Assembly (NCBI GenBank): GCA_003157575.1
Contig: PMKA01000074.1
Location: 11,102-19,774, forward strand
DNA length: 8,673 nt
Direction: 5' to 3'
Origin: Opitutia bacterium
Lineage (GTDB): Bacteria > Verrucomicrobiota > Verrucomicrobiia > Opitutales > Opitutaceae
The notes under the pieces are model-generated. The model was not told where the DNA came from. It did not search any database and saw only the letters and a program-made list of their open reading frames with translations. The first letter of the stretch is position 1. The number at the start of each line of letters is the position of its first letter. Below, one piece after another: positions 1 to 5,408 of the stretch. Position numbers and translations under genes: made by a program.

Positions 1-755
1 ACGACGACCTGCTCCATGTAGGCGACTTCTTCTTTCACGATGGTTCCCGGGTTGTGATTGAACGATGAACGGACTTCGAAAACGACGTCGTACTTCTTGG
101 CGAATTCCACGGAGCGGGACTGCATGACCTTGGACCCGCTGCTCGCGAGCTCCAGCATCTCGTCGTAGCTGATCTCGTTCAGCTTGCGCGCGTCCTTCAC
201 GACCCGCGGATCCGCCGTATAAACGCCGTCGACGTCGGTGAAGATCTCGCACTTGTCCGCCTTGACCGCGGCCGCAAGCGCTATCGCGGTCAAATCGGAG
301 CCGCCGCGGCCAAGCGTCGTGATCTGGCCCTCGTCGTTGATTCCCTGAAAACCGGCGACGATCACGACCTTGCCGGCCTCCAGGTCGCGGACGATCGGAC
401 TCGCATCGATGGTTTTGATCTTCGCCTTCGTGTGCGCCGCATCCGTGAAGATGCCCGCCTGCGCGCCCGTGTAGGAGACCGCATGCACGTTGATCGCATG
501 CAGCGCGATCGCCGTCAGCGCGATCGTCTCCTGCTCGCCCGTGGCCAGCAGCATGTCGAGTTCCCGTTCGCTGGGATGCTCGTGTATCGCCTTGGCGCGG
601 GCGAGAAGCTCGTTGGTGACGCCGGACCGGGCCGAGACGACAACGACGAGCTCGTTGCCCTCGTCGCGGGCCGCCTTGATGCGCTCGGCCACGCGCTTGA
701 TGCGCTCGATGTCACCGACCGAGGTGCCGCCGTATTTCTGGACGATTCTAGCCAT
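1..755 (-). CDS. lysC: Aspartate kinase (partial, C-terminus beyond left edge)
   Basis: Aspartate kinase phosphorylates the beta-carboxyl of L-aspartate with ATP, the first committed step towards lysine, threonine, methionine and diaminopimelate in the cytoplasm. The 251 visible residues cover the whole amino-acid kinase domain: KYGGTSVG at residues 7-14 (substrate/ATP-binding N-terminal motif), [11 protein letters not shown] about 38-48, ATGEQ at 71-75, TTLGRGGSD at 146-154 and [13 protein letters not shown] about 172-184. The sequence is cut shortly after FEVRSSF and NPGTIV, where the two regulatory ACT domains of a roughly 400-residue enzyme would follow, so feedback type (lysine, threonine or both) cannot be read. 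The ATG at 753-755 places the conserved GGTS motif at the usual distance. The gene follows plsY by 25 bases on the same strand, with no clear Shine-Dalgarno sequence and no promoter-like spacer, so it is probably co-transcribed with serA-plsY. The family assignment is secure; the symbol lysC is the generic choice. Confidence 0.96.
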   Translation of the reverse strand, partial: MARIVQKYGGTSVGDIERIKRVAERIKAARDEGNELVVVVSARSGVTNELLARAKAIHEHPSERELDMLLATGEQETIALTAIALHAINVHAVSYTGAQAGIFTDAAHTKAKIKTIDASPIVRDLEAGKVVIVAGFQGINDEGQITTLGRGGSDLTAIALAAAVKADKCEIFTDVDGVYTADPRVVKDARKLNEISYDEMLELASSGSKVMQSRSVEFAKKYDVVFEVRSSFNHNPGTIVKEEVAYMEQVV

Positions 756-780
756 GTGGGAAGACTGTTGAGATGCCGCC

Positions 781-1437
781 CTACTGCTTCCGGGTCCACC
801 GGTGCTCGGTCCCGTTCAGCAAGCGGCGGATGTTGGCGGCGTGCCGCGCGATAACCAGCAGGGCGAGCACGGTCGCCACGATCTTCAGGGCGGCCTGAAA
901 ATCAAGCAACCAGACGGTTGTCAGCACGGAGACTGCGCTGAGGATGGACGCCAGGGACACGTAGCGTGTGGCCAGAAACGTCACAAGCCACACGGAGATC
1001 GCCACCAGTCCGGGCACGGGTACGAGGACCAGCAACCCGCCCGACGCCGTGGCCACGCCCTTGCCGCCCTTGAAACGGGTGAAGCAGGAAAATGAATGGC
1101 CGAAAACCGCGGCCACGAGGCCCGTGACGCCAAGCATCGAGGCCCTGGAGCACAGTTCGTCGTACGGAGGAGTTGCCGGACCGGGGCGCATGAAGAGGAA
1201 GCAGATCGCGAATGGCCAGCCGGCCGCAACCACGCCTTTCAGTGCGTCGAGGATGTAAACGGTGTTGCCGGCCTTCGCTCCGAGCACGCGTTTCACGTTC
1301 GTCGCCCCCGGATTGCAGCTGCCCTCCTTGAAGATGTCCACCCCGTTCGCCCGGGCTACCAGATAGCCAAACGGCAGCGAGCCCAGAATGTAGCCCACGA
1401 CGGCTGCTATGGCGAACAGGATGATCATCTGGCTCAA
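781..1437 (-). CDS. plsY: Acyl-phosphate:glycerol-3-phosphate acyltransferase PlsY
   Basis: PlsY is an integral inner-membrane enzyme that moves the acyl chain from acyl-phosphate (made by PlsX) onto glycerol-3-phosphate, giving lysophosphatidate for phospholipid synthesis. The 218-residue product has the family's length and several hydrophobic membrane segments (about 4-26, 58-82, 100-116, 132-156, 164-180 and 185-197). All three PlsY loop motifs are visible: [12 protein letters not shown] at 39-50, [18 protein letters not shown] at 113-130 with the glycine-rich phosphate-binding loop, and [14 protein letters not shown] at 198-211. Residue 41 is Cys where most family members I know have Gly in the SGNPGATN motif. 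The TTG start at 1437 overlaps the serA stop as TTGA, which suggests translational coupling; an ATG at 1428 would remove only MSQ and is a fair alternative. The insert around residues 84-96 ([10 protein letters not shown]) is somewhat longer than in the E. coli protein. Function is confident; the start is less certain. Confidence 0.95.
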   Translation of the reverse strand: MSQMIILFAIAAVVGYILGSLPFGYLVARANGVDIFKEGSCNPGATNVKRVLGAKAGNTVYILDALKGVVAAGWPFAICFLFMRPGPATPPYDELCSRASMLGVTGLVAAVFGHSFSCFTRFKGGKGVATASGGLLVLVPVPGLVAISVWLVTFLATRYVSLASILSAVSVLTTVWLLDFQAALKIVATVLALLVIARHAANIRRLLNGTEHRWTRKQ

Positions 1438-3023
1438 AGCTGCACGAACTTCGCCATCTTGATGGCCTGATTGGACTTGATCTCCGCGCGGGCCGCCGGG
1501 CTCGGTTCATTGTCCACGCGCACGACCATGTAGGCGTTGTCGCCGGGTTCGAGACGGCTCAACGACATCTCGGCGATGTTGACGCCGTCCTTGCCGAGGA
1601 TCGTGCCCACCGTGCCGACCATGCCGGGAATGTCCACGTTCTCGAGAACGAGCAGCTTGCCGGACGCGGCAACCTCGACGTCCCGGTCGTTGATCGCGAT
1701 GATCCGCGGCTTGTTGGCCTTGCCGATCAGCGTTCCTTCGGCCGAATAATGCCGGCCCGCGGGGTCCTCGGCCTCCACCTGGATGAGCTCGGTGTACTCG
1801 GAATCGGCCGCCGACTTCGTGACCTCGACATGCACGCCGAGGCGCTGCAGGAGCACGGGCGCGTTCACGAGATTGACCTCCTCGCCGCCGATGCGGCGGA
1901 GATATCCGCGCTGGATGCTCCGGGTCACTGCGTTCGAATCGAGGTCCACGATCCGGCCCCGATACGTGATGCGCAGCTTGTCCACCTGCTCCGGCGCGAT
2001 CTGCTGCACGAGGGTGCCGAGTTTGGCGCCCAGATCAAGATACGGCCCGAGCACCTTGAGGGTCGCGGCGTCGATCGAAGGCACATTGACCGCATTGCGG
2101 ATGATCCCTCCACGCAGCGCATCGGCGATGGCCTCGGCAATCTCGATGCCGACGCTTTCCTGCGCTTCCGCGGTCGAGGCCCCGAGGTGTGGGGTGAGGA
2201 CGACGTTGGGGAGCTTCCGCAACTCGCTGTCCGCAGCAAGCGGCTCCTCCTCATAGACGTCCAGGCCCGCCGCGGCGACATGCCCGGCCTTGATCGCCGC
2301 GATCAGCGCGGTCTCCTTGATGATTCCGCCGCGGGCGCAGTTGAACAGGCGCACGCCTTTCCTGGTCTTGGCCAGCGCCGCCTCGTCGATCATGTAGCGG
2401 GTCTGCTCCGTCAGCGGCATGTGAACGGTGATGTAGTCCGACTCCCGGAGAAGCTGGTCGAGATCCACCTGTTCGACCTGCATCGCCTTGGCACGGCTCG
2501 GCGCGAGGAACGGATCGTAGGCGAGCACGCGCATGCCGAAGGCCTGCGCGCGGCGGGCCACCTCGCCGCCGATGCGGCCGAGCCCGACAACTCCCAGCAC
2601 CTTCTTGTAAAGCTCGATCCCCGAAAAATTCTTCCGGTCCCATTTGCCCTCGCGCATGGAAGCCGAGGCTTGGGGCACCGGCCGCGCGCCGCACAGCATG
2701 TGCGTGAATGTCAGTTCCGCCGTGGCAATCGTGTTGCCCGAGGGCGTGTTCATGACCACGACGCCGCGCTCCGTGGCCGCCTCCACGTCGACATTGTCCA
2801 CACCGACTCCCGCGCGGCCGACCACCTGCAGCTTCGGGGCGGCGGCAATCACCTCCGCGGTGATCTTCGTCTCGCTGCGAACAGCGATGGCCTCCACGTC
2901 TTTGACCAGCTCCAGGAGCTTCTCCCGGGGCGAGTTATAGGCCTCAATGACTTCGAAACCAGGCTGGTTGCGGAGAAATTGCACGCCTTTGGGCGAGATC
3001 TTGTCAGCCACAAGGACTTTCAT
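1434..3023 (-). CDS. serA: D-3-phosphoglycerate dehydrogenase, long ACT-containing form
   Basis: SerA oxidises 3-phosphoglycerate to 3-phosphohydroxypyruvate with NAD+, the entry step of serine synthesis in the cytoplasm. The product is 529 residues, the size of the long (type I) form. In order: an N-terminal substrate-binding half with GRAGVGVDNVD at 69-79; a Rossmann NAD domain with GVVGLGRIGGEVARRA about 144-159 (GLGRIG fingerprint, with the acidic D170 near the end of the following strand); catalytic Arg in NCARGGI (R231), Glu in DVYEEEP (about 258-260) and His in TPHLGAST (H279); an intervening allosteric domain about 320-450; and a C-terminal ACT domain from about 457 with ENVDIPGMVGTVGTILG. 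The last two suggest feedback control by serine, as known for the family. The ATG at 3021-3023 precedes the typical MKVLVADKIS opening; no Shine-Dalgarno is visible. It is the first gene of the minus-strand cluster and overlaps plsY by four bases. All catalytic residues are intact. Confidence 0.97.
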   Translation of the reverse strand: MKVLVADKISPKGVQFLRNQPGFEVIEAYNSPREKLLELVKDVEAIAVRSETKITAEVIAAAPKLQVVGRAGVGVDNVDVEAATERGVVVMNTPSGNTIATAELTFTHMLCGARPVPQASASMREGKWDRKNFSGIELYKKVLGVVGLGRIGGEVARRAQAFGMRVLAYDPFLAPSRAKAMQVEQVDLDQLLRESDYITVHMPLTEQTRYMIDEAALAKTRKGVRLFNCARGGIIKETALIAAIKAGHVAAAGLDVYEEEPLAADSELRKLPNVVLTPHLGASTAEAQESVGIEIAEAIADALRGGIIRNAVNVPSIDAATLKVLGPYLDLGAKLGTLVQQIAPEQVDKLRITYRGRIVDLDSNAVTRSIQRGYLRRIGGEEVNLVNAPVLLQRLGVHVEVTKSAADSEYTELIQVEAEDPAGRHYSAEGTLIGKANKPRIIAINDRDVEVAASGKLLVLENVDIPGMVGTVGTILGKDGVNIAEMSLSRLEPGDNAYMVVRVDNEPSPAARAEIKSNQAIKMAKFVQL

Positions 3024-3321
3024 GGGTAAAGGTATTGACCCAAAAGTCCCCGGCCCGCGAAGGCAACACTGGAGATGGCCGGCCGGCCCGGATATTCCGC
3101 GGCCCAGATGAAATCAACGACAGCTTTCCCCGCCAATCCCACCCTGCGCCGGCCCAAAGATCCCATGTCGCGACCGACAATCTCATGGGGACGCGACGCC
3201 CTCGTCGCGTACATCCTATTGCGGCAGATGAAGGGACCGTTTTGCGTTTGGCAGCCTCGAGGACAAATCCGACAGGCTCCTTGTCATCCAGCCCGTTGCC
3301 GCCAAGACTACACGCCTGCTC
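3024..3321. promoter_or_regulatory. Divergent spacer between serA and phosphatase gene
   Basis: This spacer of 298 bases separates two divergently read units and must carry both promoters. No strong sigma-70 consensus pair is visible. The best minus-strand candidate for serA is a GAATAT-like -10 (complement of 3092-3097) with a TCGTTG-like -35 (complement of 3115-3120) at 17-base spacing, which would leave a leader of about 60 bases; this is weak. No convincing plus-strand pair was found. A GC-rich GGCCGGCCGG run lies near 3078-3090, and a perfect inverted repeat lies at 3191-3210 (separate entry). No credible gene was found: the short open frames here show no domain and start or end in arbitrary places. 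Confidence 0.5.
3191..3210. repeat. Perfect 8-bp inverted repeat, REP-like palindrome
   Basis: Arms ACGCGACG (3191-3198) and CGTCGCGT (3203-3210) are perfect reverse complements around a CCCT loop, preceded by ATGGGG. A hairpin with six G-C pairs of eight in an intergenic position fits a repetitive extragenic palindrome; a dyad operator is the alternative. It is not followed by a T-run on either strand, so it is a poor intrinsic terminator. I have an unverified recollection that GACGCCCTCGTCGCG-type elements recur between genes of Opitutaceae and other PVC bacteria. Only one copy is in this window. Confidence 0.6.
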
Positions 3322-4020
3322 ATGGATCCAGTCCCGCCTTCCGATCCGCACCGGGCCGCCCCGCAGCCGCAACGCATCCTCGTCTCCGATTTCGACGGCA
3401 CGATGACGCGCTGGGATTTCTATGATCTCGTGCGCAAACAGTGGCCGGTGCCGCCGGACGACGATCCTTGGGAACAGTACGTCGCCGGCCGCTTGACCCA
3501 TTTCGAGGCCCTCGCGGCCATCTTCGCCAGGATCCGGACCGACGAGGCGACGCTGCTCAACCTCGTCGACGGCATGGAACTCGATCCGGCCCTGCCCGCG
3601 GCCGTGCGCACGCTGCGCGAGCACGGCTGGACGATCACCGTCGCATCGGCCGGTTGTGAATGGTATCTCCTCCGATTGCTGCGCCGGGCGGGGCTCGCGC
3701 TGGAGGTTTATGCCAATCCCGGGGAGTTTTCGCCGGCCACCGGTCTGCGAATGACGCTCCCGAAGAACTCCCGTTTTTTCAGTCCCTCCACCGGCATCGA
3801 CAAGGTTGCGGTGCTCAAAGACGCCCTTCGGCGCTGCATGGAGGTTGCATTCGCCGGCGACGGCCGCCCCGACATGGAATCGTGCCTGTTGGTGCCCGCA
3901 GAGCGACGTTTCGCGCGCGGCTGGCTGGCCGACGAACTCCGCCGGCGCGGCGAGGCATTCAATCGCTTCGAAGACTGGGCGGAACTCGCCCGCACATTGC
4001 TCAACCCTCCAAATCCATGA
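3322..4020 (+). CDS. HAD-superfamily (IB-type, phosphoserine phosphatase-like/MtnX-like) phosphatase
   Basis: This is a cytoplasmic phosphomonoesterase of the haloacid dehalogenase superfamily, 232 residues. The four HAD motifs are present in order: motif I DFDGT at 23-27 (nucleophile D23, general acid/base D25), motif II Ser in VASAG (S109), motif III Lys in GIDK (K161) and motif IV GDGRPD at 179-184 (D180 and D184, Mg2+ ligands). The segment between motifs I and II (about 30-100, including WEQYVAGRLTHFEAL) is the helical C1 cap of the IB group that includes SerB, ThrH and MtnX. There is no signal peptide; the first 17 residues are a Pro-rich tail before the beta-strand RILVSDFDG. The ATG at 3322 is the first start in the frame with good coding sense, without a Shine-Dalgarno site. 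The stop overlaps the start of the next gene as ATGA, so substrate and pathway are probably linked to that dehydrogenase. Exact substrate cannot be read; no other methionine-salvage gene is nearby to support a true MtnX role. Confidence 0.88.
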   Translation: MDPVPPSDPHRAAPQPQRILVSDFDGTMTRWDFYDLVRKQWPVPPDDDPWEQYVAGRLTHFEALAAIFARIRTDEATLLNLVDGMELDPALPAAVRTLREHGWTITVASAGCEWYLLRLLRRAGLALEVYANPGEFSPATGLRMTLPKNSRFFSPSTGIDKVAVLKDALRRCMEVAFAGDGRPDMESCLLVPAERRFARGWLADELRRRGEAFNRFEDWAELARTLLNPPNP

Positions 4021-5066
4021 TGCAGACTAAACAAGTTACCATTCCCGCCCTGGTCCGCGTCAAAAAGGACGCCCTTGATCGCGTCGGCATTTACGCGCGC
4101 CGCCAGCAATTCACCCGCATCGTTCTGCTGTACAGCCAGGATCTCCTGCCGGCGCTGCTCGCGCGCGTGACCGCCGGCCTCGCAGCCGAGAAGGTCGAGA
4201 TTCTGCAGCAACTGCCGGTTTCGGCCGCAAGCTTCGAACAGGCGGTGGAGTTCTTCCGGCAGATCCCGTCCACGACACATGCGATCATCGGCGTGGGCGG
4301 CGGCAAGGCCCTGGACATCGCCAAGTACGTCGCCTTTCTCACCCGGCTCCCCTACATGGCGGCGCCCACATCGCTCTCAAATGACGGATTCTGCAGCCCC
4401 CAGTCGAGCCTGACCATCGAGGACCGCCGGCGCTCGCTGCCCGCCGCCATCCCGTTCGGCGTCGTTCTCGACACAGAGGTCTGCCTGCGCGCTCCGGAGA
4501 TTCTCTGGCTCTCCGGCGTCGGCGACCTTGCGGCCAAGCTGACCGCGGTAGCCGACTGGAAGCTAGCGTTCCACGCCAACGGGGAGCAGGTCGACGATTT
4601 CGCCGCCCTGTTGTCCGACGCGACCGTTTTCCAGTTCATCGCCCGGCCCCTCCGCGACTCCGAGGGGGTGAAGCTGCTCGGCACCGCCCTGATGTTGAAC
4701 GGTATCGCAATGGCGCTTTGCGGCTCGTCGCGGCCCGCGAGCGGCGCCGAACATCTGATTTCCCATGCGCTCGACTCCCACAGCGCGCGTCCGCGGCTGC
4801 ACGGCCTGCAGGTCGGCGTCGCAACCTATCTGGTCAGCCGCCTGCAAAACCAGAGCACGGACCTGATTGCCGGACTGTTTGAGGCGACCGGATTCTGGCG
4901 GGCGATCGCGGCGGATCCCTTCAAGCGCCCGGAGTGGCTCGACGCCGCCCGCATCGCCCCGACGATCAAGCCGGGATTCTACACCGTGCTGTCGGCACGC
5001 GATTGCATGCCGGAGATCGAGCGCATCCTTGCAACCGATCCCCTCCTTCGGCCATGCTTTGTGTGA
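4017..5066 (+). CDS. sn-glycerol-1-phosphate dehydrogenase family protein (EgsA/AraM-like)
   Basis: The 349-residue product belongs to the iron/zinc polyol dehydrogenases that include glycerol dehydrogenase, dehydroquinate synthase and glycerol-1-phosphate dehydrogenase (G1PDH). G1PDH reduces dihydroxyacetone phosphate to sn-glycerol-1-phosphate with NAD(P)H. The residues point to the G1PDH branch: GVGGGKALDIAK at 92-103 (dinucleotide phosphate loop), PTSLSNDGFCSP at 117-128, GVGDLAAKLTAVADW at 167-181 and AEHLISHALD at 244-253. Likely metal ligands are D170, a His of the EHLISH segment (H246 or H250) and H262 in LHGLQVG. Archaeal G1PDH is about this length, whereas Bacillus AraM is somewhat longer. 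The frame could begin at 4017 (ATG, overlapping the phosphatase stop as ATGA) or at the adjacent ATG at 4020. Bacterial G1P normally feeds PcrB-type prenyltransferases; none is in this window. The coupled phosphatase might dephosphorylate the product, but that is inference. A relaxed-specificity polyol dehydrogenase is the main alternative. Confidence 0.87.
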   Translation: MMQTKQVTIPALVRVKKDALDRVGIYARRQQFTRIVLLYSQDLLPALLARVTAGLAAEKVEILQQLPVSAASFEQAVEFFRQIPSTTHAIIGVGGGKALDIAKYVAFLTRLPYMAAPTSLSNDGFCSPQSSLTIEDRRRSLPAAIPFGVVLDTEVCLRAPEILWLSGVGDLAAKLTAVADWKLAFHANGEQVDDFAALLSDATVFQFIARPLRDSEGVKLLGTALMLNGIAMALCGSSRPASGAEHLISHALDSHSARPRLHGLQVGVATYLVSRLQNQSTDLIAGLFEATGFWRAIAADPFKRPEWLDAARIAPTIKPGFYTVLSARDCMPEIERILATDPLLRPCFV

Positions 5067-5100
5067 TCCGGAATCGACGTTCCCCGGCCTCACCTTTTCG

Positions 5101-5140
5101 GATCAGCCTCTCCTTAAGATCTTCCTGATCTGATCATTTT
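5101..5140 (+). terminator. Weak candidate terminator after the dehydrogenase gene
   Basis: GATCAG (5101-5106) can pair with CTGATC (5125-5130), or alternatively AGATC (5117-5121) with GATCT (5127-5131). A short T-containing stretch (CATTTTGT) follows. Stems are short and AT-containing and the T-run has only four residues, so this is a candidate only, supported mainly by its position just downstream of the stop at 5066. Confidence 0.3.
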
Positions 5141-5290
5141 GTAAACGGAATTTCGTCACAGACCCGAACGCGATCCGGCACGTTCAAGGTCTCTTCGCGG
5201 AAATGCGTTTCAGGGGAACATCAGCAAGCGACATACCCTTGGAATCGGCGGTTTGGCTCCACGATCACGTCGATTGATCCCGCCTTCCCC

Positions 5291-5373
5291 TTGGTTGGAA
5301 CCAACTTCGTTGACAGGGTGTTCGGGACCTCAGCAAGGTTCCGACCGTCGGACCGCGTTGCAGGGGCTATAAA
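5291..5373 (+). promoter_or_regulatory. Putative promoter/operator region of the repeat gene
   Basis: A TATAAA hexamer at 5368-5373 lies about 36 bases before the proposed GTG start and would make a plausible -10, but the sequence about 17 bases upstream is not a good -35. A consensus TTGACA is at 5310-5315, too far away to pair with it, and no -10 is found 16-18 bases downstream of it. Between them lies an imperfect dyad at 5337-5354: GGT-T-CCGA, a CCG spacer, then TCGG-ACC, with one unpaired T. It ends 13 bases before TATAAA, where an activator would bind. A second dyad, TTGGTT-GG-AACCAA, is at 5291-5304. The elements are seen directly; their regulatory role is inferred. Confidence 0.35.
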
Positions 5374-5408
5374 GACGGCGGCAGAACATAAGTGGTACAC
5401 CCTTCCCT

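Larger units (their letters stand above)
5067..5408. other. Intergenic spacer with several small inverted repeats
   Basis: These 342 bases between the dehydrogenase and the octapeptide-repeat gene hold no credible gene. The early part (about 5100-5140) has a weak hairpin that may terminate the upstream unit. The later part (5291-5373) has two small dyads, an isolated TTGACA (5310-5315) and a TATAAA, and probably contains the promoter of the repeat gene. The spacer is visibly less GC-rich than the flanking genes. No tRNA-like or other structured RNA could be recognised by eye in 5140-5290. Confidence 0.6.

Noticed and set aside
1749..3029. Plus-strand open frame of 426 codons across serA.
   Set aside because: It lies antisense to a SerA frame with every catalytic motif intact. 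Its translation is Arg/His/Asp-rich with no domain, typical of a shadow frame in GC-rich DNA.
3020..3214. Small minus-strand frame (64 codons) upstream of serA, starting MYATRASRPHE.
   Set aside because: It reads through the 3191-3210 palindrome and overlaps the serA start; the TRASRPH string comes from the repeat element. No domain or initiation signal supports a gene.
3322..4020. Calling the phosphatase SerB (phosphoserine phosphatase) because serA is adjacent.
   Set aside because: It is divergent from serA and coupled instead to the polyol dehydrogenase, and the cap region resembles the MtnX/IB group as much as SerB. The substrate is left open.
3660..5066. Longer start for the dehydrogenase at 3660 (468 codons).
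   Set aside because: The extra 119 residues are an out-of-frame reading of the phosphatase C-terminal half. Family alignment and the ATGA overlap support the start at 4017.
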